Positions 17,482-26,403 of a stretch of 64,000 nt of DNA are shown piece by piece. The DNA is from Variovorax paradoxus. GTDB lineage: Bacteria; Pseudomonadota; Gammaproteobacteria; Burkholderiales; Burkholderiaceae_C. Both the position numbers and the translations under genes were made by a program. The stretch is taken from the NCBI RefSeq assembly GCF_009755665.1, contig NZ_CP046622.1:3224001-3288000 (forward strand). The letters run 5' to 3'. Each line of letters starts with the position of its first letter. Position 1 is the stretch's first letter. The notes under the pieces were generated by a model, which did no database searches, had not been told where the DNA came from, and was given only the letters and a program-made list of their open reading frames with translations.

Positions 17482-19722
17482 TTAGCGACGACGTGCAGAT
17501 CGCACGCCGGCAACCGCCGTAACCACGCCAAGCACCTGCGCGAGCCGCGCCGCATCGGAGATTTCCACGGTGAAAGTCATCCACGCCGTGCCCTTGACCG
17601 ATTGGGTCTGCACGCCGATCACGTTCATCTTTTCTCGTGCGAACACATCGGAGATGTCGCGCAGCAAGCCTTGGCGGTCGGCCGCTTCCACGGCCACGTC
17701 GACCGCATACATCGGTGCTTCGCCGCCCTTGGCTGCACCCCACTCGACATCGATCACGCGCTCGCCGTCGCGCGAAGCCATCATCCGGAAGTTGCTGCAG
17801 TCGGTGCGATGGACGCTCACGCCATGGCCGCGTGTCACGAAGCCGCTGATGGCATCAGGCGGTGCAGGCTTGCAGCACTTGGCCAACTGCGTCATCAATG
17901 AAGAGACACCCACCACCAGCACCCCGCCCTTGCCTGACTTTTCGCTCGCGCGCGGCTTCTTGAGCTGCACGCCGTCGTCGGGGTTGGGCGCGGGCTCCGG
18001 CGGGCGCAGCAGCATCTCGATGTTGCGCAGCGAAAACTCGTCCTTGCCCACGACTTCGAACAGATGGTCCGCCGACTTGAACCCCAGCTGCGACGCCAGG
18101 TCTTCCAGCCGCGTGGAGGTCTTGCCCTCCCGCTGCAGCAGCTTCTCGACGGCTTCGCGCCCGCGCGCCACCGTCTCGTGGGTGATTTGCGCATTGAACC
18201 AAGCGCGCACCTTTGCACGGGCGCGGTGGCTTGCAAGGTAGCCCAGTTCGGCGTTGAGCCAGTCCCGCGAAGGGCCGCCTTCCTTGGCCGCGATGATCTC
18301 CACCGTCTGTCCGTTGGAGAGCGGCGTATTCAGCGGCACCATCGCGCCATCGACACGCGCGCCGCGGCATCGGTGGCCGAGCGTGGTGTGCACGGTGTAG
18401 GCAAAGTCGACCGGTGTCGCGCCTTGCGGCAGTTCGACAATGGCCGCGTCGGGCGTCAATACATAGATGCGGTCGTCGAAGAGGCCCTGGCCCTGCGAGC
18501 CACCCGAAAGATCGCGCTCCCACGCCAGCAGCTGCCGCAGCACGGCAATCTTTGCGTCGTATTCCCCGCTTGCCCACACGCCCGCATAGCCCTTGTGGCC
18601 CGCTTCCTTGTAGGCCCAGTGCGCCGCCACGCCGTGTTCGGCATGGTCATGCATTTCTTCCGTGCGGATCTGGATCTCGATCGGCTTGCCGGGCTTGCCG
18701 TCGACCACCTCGCGCACCACGGTGTGCAGCGACTGGTATCCGTTGGGCTTGGGCCGCGCGATGTAGTCGTCGAACTCTTCGTCGATCGGCAGGAAGTGCG
18801 AGTGCACCCAGGCCAGCGCCGCGTAGCAGTCCTTCACGTCGGGCACCACCACGCGCAGCGCGAGGATGTCGAACACCTGCGCAAAGTCGAGCGACTTGCC
18901 GCGCATTTTCTTGACGATGCTGTAGATGTTCTTCGGTCGCCCCTGCACCGTGGCGCGCACGCCCTCGGCCTGCAGTTCGCGTTCAAGCTGCGAGCGCAGC
19001 TGTTCGACGTGGCCTTCGCGTTCGACCCGTTTTTCGTCGAGCAGGCGCGCAATCAGCTTGTAGGTTTCGGGTTCGAGAAAGCGGAACGAGAGATCTTCGA
19101 TCTCCCACTTCACCTGCCAGATACCCAGGCGATTGGCCAGCGGCGCAAATACCTGCAGCGATTCGCGCGCCACGCTCTCGGGCGCGGGCTGCTTGCTGGC
19201 CGCGGCATGCCGCAAGGTCTGCAGCCGCGAAGCCAGGCGCAGCATCACCACGCGCAGGTCGCGCGAAAACGCGAGCAGCATCTTGCGCACGTTCTCGGTC
19301 TGCGCCCCTGCGCCTTCGGACAGATGGTGGCCTTGCGACGCCGAGCGCGCCTGTTCCTGCACGCGGACCAGCTTGGTGGTTTCCACCGCCAGCGCCGCAA
19401 AGTTGTCGCCGAACACCTTGGCGATCACTTCCTGCGGGCGATTGAGGTGCTGGCAGGCGTACACCAGGTAGCTCGCGGCCTGCATGGCCTCGGAGCCGCC
19501 CATCTTCGCAACGATGGCGGCCACCGCATCAGCGTGCGCCAGTGTGTTTTCGCCGGTGTCGAGCTTTTCGTCGGCAATCAGCGGCTCGGCAAATGCCCGC
19601 GCGCGCGCCAGCATGTTCTCGATGACCGGGGTGCGATCGGCCGTTGCGGCGGACAAGGGATAGTCCACCATGACCGTGTCGGACGTGTTTGCCGTTTGCA
19701 GGCTGGAAGACTCGCGCTTCAC
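17482..19722 (-). CDS. relA: GTP pyrophosphokinase RelA ((p)ppGpp synthetase I)
   Basis: RelA makes (p)ppGpp on stalled ribosomes carrying uncharged tRNA. The N-terminal HD-type hydrolase region (TLAHADAVAAIVAKM) lacks the HD metal motif, so this is the synthetase-only RelA rather than bifunctional SpoT. The synthetase domain shows GRPKNIYSIVKKMRGK, FDILALRVVV, YIARPKPNGYQSLHTVVRE and IEIQIRTEEMHDHAEHGVAA. A TGS domain (RIYVLTPDAAIVELPQGAT) and a C-terminal ACT domain follow. GTG 19722 is chosen for its GAGG five bases upstream, giving 746 residues, close to E. coli RelA. It begins eight bases after an alpha/beta hydrolase stop, suggesting coupling. Confidence 0.95.
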   Translation of the reverse strand: MKRESSSLQTANTSDTVMVDYPLSAATADRTPVIENMLARARAFAEPLIADEKLDTGENTLAHADAVAAIVAKMGGSEAMQAASYLVYACQHLNRPQEVIAKVFGDNFAALAVETTKLVRVQEQARSASQGHHLSEGAGAQTENVRKMLLAFSRDLRVVMLRLASRLQTLRHAAASKQPAPESVARESLQVFAPLANRLGIWQVKWEIEDLSFRFLEPETYKLIARLLDEKRVEREGHVEQLRSQLERELQAEGVRATVQGRPKNIYSIVKKMRGKSLDFAQVFDILALRVVVPDVKDCYAALAWVHSHFLPIDEEFDDYIARPKPNGYQSLHTVVREVVDGKPGKPIEIQIRTEEMHDHAEHGVAAHWAYKEAGHKGYAGVWASGEYDAKIAVLRQLLAWERDLSGGSQGQGLFDDRIYVLTPDAAIVELPQGATPVDFAYTVHTTLGHRCRGARVDGAMVPLNTPLSNGQTVEIIAAKEGGPSRDWLNAELGYLASHRARAKVRAWFNAQITHETVARGREAVEKLLQREGKTSTRLEDLASQLGFKSADHLFEVVGKDEFSLRNIEMLLRPPEPAPNPDDGVQLKKPRASEKSGKGGVLVVGVSSLMTQLAKCCKPAPPDAISGFVTRGHGVSVHRTDCSNFRMMASRDGERVIDVEWGAAKGGEAPMYAVDVAVEAADRQGLLRDISDVFAREKMNVIGVQTQSVKGTAWMTFTVEISDAARLAQVLGVVTAVAGVRSARRR

Positions 19723-19729
19723 GTTGGCC

Positions 19730-20683
19730 TCAATCGAACAGGAAGGATGTGACGGCGGAGACCTGCGCAGGGTCGATGAAGGTCGGCGCATGGCCCACGC
19801 CTTCGAACTCGACCAGCGCCGCGCGCGGGCCGCGCTCGGTCATGGCCAGTGCCGTTTCGCGCGAGAGCAGATCCGACTGGGCGCCGCGCGTCACCAGCGT
19901 GCGCGCGTCGATGGCGTCGTAAAGGCTCCACATCACCGCGCCGCCCTGGGCCGCAGCTTCGGGCGTGATGGCGCGCAGCGCCACGGCGATGGCCGGGTCG
20001 TAGTGAAGCACCCATGGGCCTGCACCGTCATCGTTGCTCGCTTCCAGCTTGCCCGATCCATCGGCCGTGCGCTGCGATGCCGGCACTACCATGTGCTGCG
20101 ACAAGGCAAGCCACTGCGCCGGCGTGTGCGGGCCGAAAGTAGTCGATATCGACCACATGGCATCGGCCGCTTGCTGCACGCCGTCGTAGCGGCCGCCCTG
20201 CCCCACGTAGGCGCCGATGCGCTGAAGGGCGCTGGCCTCGATCGTCGGGCCGACGTCGTTCACGACGAAGCGGCGTATCGGCCGGGCCAGCGGCAATTGC
20301 TTGTGCCCCGCCAGTATGAAGCCGATCAGCCCGCCCATGCTGGTACCCAGATAGTCGAAGGTACCGATCGGCTGTTCGCGGTGCAGCTGCGCCACCAGCG
20401 CCAGCATGTCGGCCGCATAGACGGGCACCTGGTAAAGCGCCGGGTCGCGCAGCCAGTCGCTCCGGCCGCGCCCCGCAACGTCGGGACAGACCACGCGCAC
20501 ATTGCCACCAGCACGCGCCACGATGGCTTGGGCCAGCACGTCGAAGTCGCGCCCTTGCCGGGTGAGCCCGTGCACGCACATCACCACATGCGCACTGCGT
20601 GAATCGCCCCATTGCCAATAGGCCATGCGATGGCCGCCCTGGGCGTCATCGCACGCCACGTGATGAAGCGTCGGGTCGGTCAT
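19730..20683 (-). CDS. Alpha/beta hydrolase
   Basis: A 317-residue alpha/beta-hydrolase-fold protein beginning MTDPTLHHVACDD. The oxyanion region VHGLTRQGRDFD and nucleophile elbow LGTSMGG (Gly-Thr-Ser-Met-Gly) are intact, the acid is probably in the DARTLVTRGAQSDLLS strand, and a terminal His (GVGHAPTFID) is present. The substrate cannot be inferred. It lies directly upstream of relA with seven bases between the stop and the relA GTG, so both are probably on one mRNA. It is divergent from bdhA, 68 bases apart. Confidence 0.8.
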   Translation of the reverse strand: MTDPTLHHVACDDAQGGHRMAYWQWGDSRSAHVVMCVHGLTRQGRDFDVLAQAIVARAGGNVRVVCPDVAGRGRSDWLRDPALYQVPVYAADMLALVAQLHREQPIGTFDYLGTSMGGLIGFILAGHKQLPLARPIRRFVVNDVGPTIEASALQRIGAYVGQGGRYDGVQQAADAMWSISTTFGPHTPAQWLALSQHMVVPASQRTADGSGKLEASNDDGAGPWVLHYDPAIAVALRAITPEAAAQGGAVMWSLYDAIDARTLVTRGAQSDLLSRETALAMTERGPRAALVEFEGVGHAPTFIDPAQVSAVTSFLFD

Positions 20684-20751
20684 GAAAACGAAGTCGTCCT
20701 GGTGCGGATAATGGTCTCGTCGCATCCTAATTCATCCGGAGATTGATCTTT

Positions 20752-21522
20752 ATGCTCAAAGGCAAAACCGCGCTTGTCACGGGGTCCACCAGCGGCATTG
20801 GCTTTGCCATTGCCAAGGCTCTTGCACAGCAAGGCGCACACATCGTGCTCAATGGCTTTGGCGATGCCGAGGCCCCCCAGTCGCAGATCGAGGCGCTCGG
20901 CGTACGCGCCGAATACCACGGCGCCGACATGAGCAAACCCGACCAGATCGAAGACATGATGAAGTTCGCCGCGGACAAGTTCGGCCGCGTCGACATCCTC
21001 GTGAACAACGCCGGCATCCAGCACGTGGCAAAGGTCGAGGACTTCCCGCCCGAACGGTGGGACGCGATCATCGCAATCAACCTTACCAGCGCGTTCCATA
21101 CGACGCGCCTTGCAATTCCGGCCATGCGCGAAGCCAACTGGGGCCGCATCGTCAACGTGGCGTCGGCCCATGGGCTGGTCGCCTCGGCGCAAAAATCGGC
21201 TTACGTGGCGGCCAAGCACGGCATCGTCGGCTTCACCAAGTCGGTTGCGCTCGAAACCGCGACCACCGGCATCACCAGCAATGCAATTTGCCCCGGCTGG
21301 GTGCTGACGCAGCTGGTGCAAAAGCAGATCGACGACCGCGCCGCGCGCGAAGGCATCTCGGCCGAACAGGCGCAGAACGAACTGCTCGGAGAAAAGCAGC
21401 CTTCGCTGCAGTTCACAACGGTCGAGCAGCTCGGCGGGCTGGCGGTGTTCCTGTGCTCGCCCGCCGCCGACCAGGTGCGCGGCGTCGCCTGGCAAATGGA
21501 CGGCGGCTGGACGGCCCAGTAA
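20752..21522 (+). CDS. bdhA: 3-hydroxybutyrate dehydrogenase
   Basis: This NAD-dependent SDR oxidises (R)-3-hydroxybutyrate to acetoacetate, the first step in using PHB monomer. The 256-residue sequence has GSTSGIGFAIAKALA (cofactor), NNAGIQHVAKVEDFP, the catalytic Ser in NVASAHGLVAS, and YVAAKHG. The C-terminal substrate lid ITSNAICPGWVLTQLVQKQI and VRGVAWQMDGGWTAQ are typical of BdhA. ATG 20752 is chosen over an in-frame TTG at 20743, which sits on top of the GGAG ribosome-binding site. Confidence 0.93.
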   Translation: MLKGKTALVTGSTSGIGFAIAKALAQQGAHIVLNGFGDAEAPQSQIEALGVRAEYHGADMSKPDQIEDMMKFAADKFGRVDILVNNAGIQHVAKVEDFPPERWDAIIAINLTSAFHTTRLAIPAMREANWGRIVNVASAHGLVASAQKSAYVAAKHGIVGFTKSVALETATTGITSNAICPGWVLTQLVQKQIDDRAAREGISAEQAQNELLGEKQPSLQFTTVEQLGGLAVFLCSPAADQVRGVAWQMDGGWTAQ

Positions 21523-21561
21523 TCAGCGCGAAGCGGCCGGCGCGCCAGCCGCGCTTGCTTC

Positions 21562-22272
21562 TTATTTGAGCTGCACCGATCCGGACACGCTCACGACCAC
21601 GCTGGTTTTTCCAGCTTCCACCGGCACCGGCGCATCGGCGGAAAAAGACTTGGCAGATGCCGCCATGGCGCGCGGCCGGATCGGGCCGTTGTCGTTAGCG
21701 TTCACCGAGACCTCGCGCAGCGTGTAGCCGCCAAAGCCGAAGCCCCTGGCCAGTTCAGTGGCCTTCTGCTTGAAGTTCTCGATGGCGATCGTCTGGGCCT
21801 CGGTCTCGCTCTTGGCACGCTGCTCGCGGCTCAGTGCAAAACCCACATTGCCGACGTTCAGCGTGGTGATGCGCCCGGCGGTCTGGGTAATGCGCGGAAA
21901 GTCGCGGCCCTCGAGCACCATTTCAGCGGAGCCCTGCCAGCCGTTGATCTTGCCTTCGCGGGTATAGCGCGGCGACAGGCTGAAGTTGCCCGTGCGCACA
22001 TCAAGCTGCCCCGGTTGGGCGTTTTTCTTGGCTTCGGCCAGCGCTGCGTCCACCGCGGCCTTGAGCTGCGACTGAACAGTGGCGGCGTCGGTGGCGTCGC
22101 GCGTGGTGGTGAGCGTCATGCTGAGCAGGTCCTGCTGCACTTCGACCGTGCCCGAAGCCGTGAGCTGCAGCACGTTCTGCGGCGGCGCGGCCATGTTCTG
22201 GGCCATGGCGGTGCCTGCAGCTCCAGCCGCGGCCAATGCAACGCAAGCCGCGATCAGTTTGATTTTTTTCAA
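21562..22272 (-). CDS. SIMPL domain (DUF541) periplasmic protein
   Basis: A 236-residue exported protein. MKKIKLIAACVALAAAGAAG with cleavage near AMA-QN is a classical signal peptide. The mature part is a SIMPL (DUF541, BP26/Omp28-like) domain, recognisable by LQLTASGTVEVQQDLLSMTL at its start and LNVGNVGFALSREQRAKSE later. Family members are periplasmic, often channel-forming oligomers, of unclear role. It is convergent with bdhA and followed upstream on the same strand by another small exported protein gene. Confidence 0.82.
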   Translation of the reverse strand: MKKIKLIAACVALAAAGAAGTAMAQNMAAPPQNVLQLTASGTVEVQQDLLSMTLTTTRDATDAATVQSQLKAAVDAALAEAKKNAQPGQLDVRTGNFSLSPRYTREGKINGWQGSAEMVLEGRDFPRITQTAGRITTLNVGNVGFALSREQRAKSETEAQTIAIENFKQKATELARGFGFGGYTLREVSVNANDNGPIRPRAMAASAKSFSADAPVPVEAGKTSVVVSVSGSVQLK

Positions 22273-22324
22273 GACGAGATACTCCCTGGATTGGTATTCA
22301 AGACGCCAAACGCGCCGCGCCGCC

Positions 22325-22681
22325 TCAGCGGCGCTGGCTGCGTGGCAAGGTCAGCGCGCGAGTGGCTGAAATCGGCGCGGGCGCGAGTCGCTCGGCCGGC
22401 TGCGATTCTGCCGAATTCGGCCGCGGAGGGGTGCCGGGGGGCGTCCACTGCCTTCGCACCTGCTGCCGCAGCTCGAAGAGTTCGGCCGCGGTGAGGCGCC
22501 GGCCGGCAGCCGCCTCCTCCCGCCGGATCTCGTCGCGCTGGGCCGCGCGGTGGGCGGCTACGGCTTCGCGCACTTCGCTTCGGCGCAGGTCGCCAACCTT
22601 GAGAAAGTCGCCGGCCACAGCCAAGGCAGGGCCACAGCCGCAGGCAACGATGATCGGAAACGCTGAAAGAAGAGTTCTCAT
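22325..22681 (-). CDS. Small exported hypothetical protein
   Basis: A 118-residue protein with a likely signal peptide (MRTLLSAFPIIVACGCGPAL, cleaved near AVA-GD). The mature part is very rich in Arg, Glu and Ala, with a helical centre (AAGRRLTAAELFELRQQVRR, then QW). A Pro-rich tail ends RSQRR. No domain recognised. It lies 52 bases upstream of the SIMPL gene on the same strand and may share its transcript. Confidence 0.6.
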   Translation of the reverse strand: MRTLLSAFPIIVACGCGPALAVAGDFLKVGDLRRSEVREAVAAHRAAQRDEIRREEAAAGRRLTAAELFELRQQVRRQWTPPGTPPRPNSAESQPAERLAPAPISATRALTLPRSQRR

Positions 22682-22853
22682 TGAACGAAAGTCATCAATG
22701 AGATGGACTTTGCCACTGCCGGGCTAACGTCGGATGACTAGACAGCGAGCGACCGCAAGTTTTGTAACTTAGTGTCAAACCATAAGTAAAACCGGCTCAA
22801 CGGGGGCCTAACGCCTTCAGAATCGGCGCTGTTACAAATTCAACGTTGTAGAA

Positions 22854-23585
22854 ATGACTCAAGTTCCCGCTCGCACTGACAAGATCGTGATCGTCGACGA
22901 CGACGCCCGCATCCGCGACCTGCTTCGCCGCTACCTGACCCAGGAAGGTTTCGAAGTAATCGTGGCCGAGGACGGCAAGGCGCTCAACCGCATCCTGCTG
23001 CGCGACACGGTCGACCTGATCGTGCTCGACCTGATGATGCCCGGTGAAGACGGCCTTTCGGTCTGCCGACGCCTGCGCGCCGCCAACGACCGCACGCCGA
23101 TCATCATGCTCACCGCCAAGGGCGAAGACGTCGACCGCATCGTCGGCCTCGAAGTCGGCGCCGACGACTACCTTGGCAAGCCCTTCAACCCTCGCGAACT
23201 GCTGGCCCGCGTGCACGCGGTGCTGCGCCGCCGTCCGCCGCTCGAGGCACCGGGCGCCCCTTCCACCGAGAACGAAACCGTGACTTTCGGGCCGTTTGCA
23301 TTCGACCTCGGTTCGCGCACGCTCAAGAAGGACGGCGAGGAGCTTTCGCTCACCACCGGCGAATTCGCGATGCTGAAGGCGCTGGTGCGCCATCCGCGCC
23401 AGCCGCTGTCGCGCGAAAAGCTCGCCCAGTTGGCCCGCGGCCGCGAGTTCGAGCCCTTCGATCGCAGCCTCGACGTGCAGATCTCGCGCCTGCGCAAGCT
23501 GGTCGAGGCCGACGCCGCGGCGCCCCGCTACATCCAGACGGTGTGGGGCGTGGGCTACGTGTTCGTGCCGGACGGCGCGGCCTGA
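22854..23585 (+). CDS. ompR: OmpR-type response regulator
   Basis: A 243-residue response regulator of the OmpR/PhoB class. The receiver has the acidic pair IVDDDARIRDLL, phosphoacceptor Asp in VLDLMMPGEDGL, and the Lys in GADDYLGKPFNPRELL. The C-terminal winged-helix domain ends VQISRLRKLVEADAAAPRYI, then QTVWGVGYVFVP. It is followed by its partner kinase gene 77 bases on. Sequence close to OmpR in beta-proteobacteria; the signal, osmolarity in enterics, is not proven here. It is the first gene after a 170-base upstream gap. Confidence 0.9.
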   Translation: MTQVPARTDKIVIVDDDARIRDLLRRYLTQEGFEVIVAEDGKALNRILLRDTVDLIVLDLMMPGEDGLSVCRRLRAANDRTPIIMLTAKGEDVDRIVGLEVGADDYLGKPFNPRELLARVHAVLRRRPPLEAPGAPSTENETVTFGPFAFDLGSRTLKKDGEELSLTTGEFAMLKALVRHPRQPLSREKLAQLARGREFEPFDRSLDVQISRLRKLVEADAAAPRYIQTVWGVGYVFVPDGAA

Positions 23586-23661
23586 ACGACGTTCAGAGGT
23601 GGCCATCGGCCTGCAATCTGCCAGACCCAGCCCAGCCCAGGAGGACGGCGCCCAGGTCACC

Positions 23662-25071
23662 ATGCCAAGCCCTCTCGAGGGCATCGGCCAGCGTGACCGG
23701 CGACCGGGCCTGAAGCTCGGCTTCAGCCTTTTCTGGCGCACATTCTTCCTGCTCGCCCTGCTGCTGATCGGCTGCACGGTCGCTTGGCTGCAGACTTTTC
23801 GCTCGCTCGAATACGAGCCGCGCGCCATCCAGACCGCGCACCAGATCGCCTCGCTCGTGAACCTCACGCGCGCGGCGCTGGTGTATTCGGACGCGATCAC
23901 CCGGGTGTCGCTCATCAAGACGCTGGCCGACCAGGAAGGCGTGCGCATCCTCCCGCGCGAGCCCAACGACCGATTTCAGCCCTACACCAGCGGCGCACTC
24001 GACCAGCGTGTGACCGAAGAACTGATCGACCAGCTCGGCGAGGGCACCACGGTGGCCAGCCGCGTCAACGACGAGCCGGGCCTGTGGATCGGCTTCACCA
24101 TCGAGAGCGACGCCTATTGGCTGCTGCTCGACCCAACCCGCTTCAGCCGCGTGGGCGGCCGCACCTGGCTGGTGTGGCTCAGCACGGCAATGGCCCTTTC
24201 GCTGGCCGGCGCGGCGCTGATCACCCGGCTGATCAACCTGCCCTTGAAGCAGCTTTCGCGTGCCACCATGCAGGTGCGAGAAGGCGAATACGAGGCCCAC
24301 CGCCTCGACGAGCGCGCCCGCACCAACGAAATCCGCGCGGTGAACATCGGCTTCAACCGCATGGCCGACCAGCTTGCCAAGATCGAACAGGACCGCGCCA
24401 TCATGCTGGCCGGCATCTCGCACGACCTGCGCACCCCGCTGGCGCGCCTGCGGCTCGAAACCGAGATGAGCGTGGCCGACGAAGACGCGCGCGACCACAT
24501 GGCGGCAGACATTGCCCAGCTCGACGCCATCATCGACAAATTCCTCGACTACGCGCGCCCCGACCATGTCGACCCCAAGCCCGTGCTGCTGCGCGACGTG
24601 GTCGATGCCTGCACTTACGCCGTGCAGGACTACGAAGAAATGAACATCCGCGTCGACGTGCCGCCCGATCTGCGCGTGATGGGCGATGAGGTCGAGCTCA
24701 CCCGCGTGATCTCCAACCTGGTGGAAAACGCCCGGCGCTACGGCAAGACGCCTTCCACGGGGGTGGCCGACGTGGTGATCCAGGCGCAGGCGAACAACGA
24801 CGCGGTGCTGATCAAGGTGCGGGACCATGGCGCAGGGGTTGAACCCGCCCTGCTCTCGCAGCTGACCAAGCCCTTCTTCCGCGGCGACGTGGCGCGCACT
24901 TCGGCGGCCGGCGCCGGCCTCGGCCTATCGATCGTGGCCAAGAACATCGAGCGCATGGGCGGCACCTTCGCGCTCACCAGCACGCCGGGGCGCGGCCTTG
25001 CGGCGCATATCCGCATGCCGCGCGCCATGCCCGTACCAAAACCTGCTGAAGCCCCCAGCCGGCGGACGTAG
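23662..25071 (+). CDS. envZ: EnvZ-type sensor histidine kinase
   Basis: An inner-membrane kinase partnered with the upstream OmpR regulator. A first membrane helix (FFLLALLLIGCTVAWLQTF), a periplasmic segment of about 115 residues, and a second helix (WLVWLSTAMALSLAGAALI) are followed by a HAMP domain and the H-box MLAGISHDLRTPLARLRLE (phosphoryl His in SHD). The N box NLVENARRYG and G box GAGLGLSIVAKN complete the ATPase domain. ATG 23662 (MPSPLEGIG) has AGG five bases upstream. A GTG at 23599 is an alternative adding 21 residues. Confidence 0.9.
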   Translation: MPSPLEGIGQRDRRPGLKLGFSLFWRTFFLLALLLIGCTVAWLQTFRSLEYEPRAIQTAHQIASLVNLTRAALVYSDAITRVSLIKTLADQEGVRILPREPNDRFQPYTSGALDQRVTEELIDQLGEGTTVASRVNDEPGLWIGFTIESDAYWLLLDPTRFSRVGGRTWLVWLSTAMALSLAGAALITRLINLPLKQLSRATMQVREGEYEAHRLDERARTNEIRAVNIGFNRMADQLAKIEQDRAIMLAGISHDLRTPLARLRLETEMSVADEDARDHMAADIAQLDAIIDKFLDYARPDHVDPKPVLLRDVVDACTYAVQDYEEMNIRVDVPPDLRVMGDEVELTRVISNLVENARRYGKTPSTGVADVVIQAQANNDAVLIKVRDHGAGVEPALLSQLTKPFFRGDVARTSAAGAGLGLSIVAKNIERMGGTFALTSTPGRGLAAHIRMPRAMPVPKPAEAPSRRT

Positions 25072-25088
25072 GCGCAGACCGCCGCCGG

Positions 25089-25577
25089 TCAGCGGTGGAG
25101 CAGCGCCACGGCGCGGGCTTCCATCGCCCGGCCCTCGCCAACGGGGCCAAGCTTCTCGGCCGTCTTGGCCTTCACGTTGACCTGCTCGGGCGCAAGCCCC
25201 AGCGTCTCGGCAATGCGCTGGCACATCGCCGGAATGTGCGGCGCCAGCTTCGGCGCCTGCGCAATCACCGTACTGTCTATATTGCCGATTTCCCAGCCAG
25301 CGGCCCGTACGCGCCGCGCCGCCTCGCCGAGCAGCACGGCCGAATCCGCGCCGCGAAACTGCGCGTCGGTGTCCGGAAAATGCCGGCCGATGTCACCCAG
25401 CCCCGCCGCGCCGAGCAAAGCGTCGGTAATGGCATGCAGCAGCACGTCGGCGTCCGAATGCCCGAGAAGGCCGGTGGTGTGCGGCACCTCGACCCCGCCC
25501 AGGATCAGTTTGCGTCCGGCCACGAGCTGGTGAACGTCCCAGCCTTCGCCGACGCGAATGTTGAACGGCGCCGTCAT
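25089..25577 (-). CDS. ispF: 2-C-methyl-D-erythritol 2,4-cyclodiphosphate synthase
   Basis: IspF closes the cyclodiphosphate in the MEP isoprenoid pathway. The 162-residue protein has the metal ligands Asp14 and His16 in GEGWDVHQL and His48 in [35 protein letters not shown] and the C-terminal [14 protein letters not shown] are family motifs. Its ATG overlaps the TGA of ispD (ATGA), so the two are translationally coupled. It functions in the same pathway as dxr at the left end of the window. Confidence 0.96.
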   Translation of the reverse strand: MTAPFNIRVGEGWDVHQLVAGRKLILGGVEVPHTTGLLGHSDADVLLHAITDALLGAAGLGDIGRHFPDTDAQFRGADSAVLLGEAARRVRAAGWEIGNIDSTVIAQAPKLAPHIPAMCQRIAETLGLAPEQVNVKAKTAEKLGPVGEGRAMEARAVALLHR

Positions 25578-26287
25578 GCCGCGCCTTTCTTGCGGCCAAG
25601 CAGAACCGCTTCGGCCAGCGCAAAGTCTTCAGGGAAGGTCACCTTGAAGTTCTGCGCGCTGCCCGGCACCAGCAGCGGCGACAGGCCGATCGCCTCGATG
25701 GCGCCCGCCTCGTCCGTCACCGCATCGCCCGCGCGCTCCAAGGCATCGAGCAGCATGCCGATGCGGAACATCTGCGGCGTCTGGGCCAGCCACTTGTCGG
25801 CGCGCGGCAGCGTTTGCGACACCCGGCTGTCGCCGGAAGAAACCTTCAGCGTGTCCGCCAGCCGGTGCGCAAGCAGCCCGCCGACCGCGTCGTGTTCGCA
25901 AGCCGCAATCAGCGCCTCGATCTGGCTCGACGTGACCAGGCAGCGTGCCGCGTCGTGCACCAGCACCCAGTCATGCGCCCCGGCCCCTTTTTGCCGAAGC
26001 GCCGCCAGGCCGTTGCGCACCGTGGCCGCGCGCGTGACGCCGCCCACCTGCAGCAGGAATTCACCCGTGGCCGGAAAACGCGGCAGCGCCGCCTGAATGT
26101 CGCGGTCTTCGGGCGACACCACCACTGCCAGCCCGGCAAAGCGGCCCGCCAGCGCGCGGAAAGCCTCCACCGTGTGGGCGACCATCGACGCCCCCGCGAT
26201 CCGCTGGTATTGCTTGGGCTGCACGCCACCCGCACGGTGGCCGGAACCGGCGCAAGGAATCAGCACGAAGAATCGGGAGGAAGACAT
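25574..26287 (-). CDS. ispD: 2-C-methyl-D-erythritol 4-phosphate cytidylyltransferase
   Basis: IspD activates MEP with CTP. A 237-residue nucleotidyltransferase with the N-terminal motif [20 protein letters not shown], then [11 protein letters not shown] for the CTP-metal site and [14 protein letters not shown] later. In most IspD the motif reads PAAGxGxRM; here it is [11 protein letters not shown], an acceptable variant. Start ATG 26287 (MSSSRFFV); sixteen upstream in-frame residues lack support. It is divergent from mfd. Confidence 0.94.
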   Translation of the reverse strand: MSSSRFFVLIPCAGSGHRAGGVQPKQYQRIAGASMVAHTVEAFRALAGRFAGLAVVVSPEDRDIQAALPRFPATGEFLLQVGGVTRAATVRNGLAALRQKGAGAHDWVLVHDAARCLVTSSQIEALIAACEHDAVGGLLAHRLADTLKVSSGDSRVSQTLPRADKWLAQTPQMFRIGMLLDALERAGDAVTDEAGAIEAIGLSPLLVPGSAQNFKVTFPEDFALAEAVLLGRKKGAA

Positions 26288-26403
26288 GGGGTCCGGCAGC
26301 GGCCAAGGGCCGGCAAGCGAATAAGGGGCCGCCATTCTAGAATCGACAGCTTCACACCCCTCGCCAGCCGGCGCGGGGTGTCGTGCATTTTCAGAAGCGT
26401 TCC

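Noticed and set aside
23599..23661. GTG 23599 as the start of envZ
   Set aside because: The purine-rich sequence lies directly against the GTG, and the added residues are not like a kinase N-terminus; kept only as an alternative.
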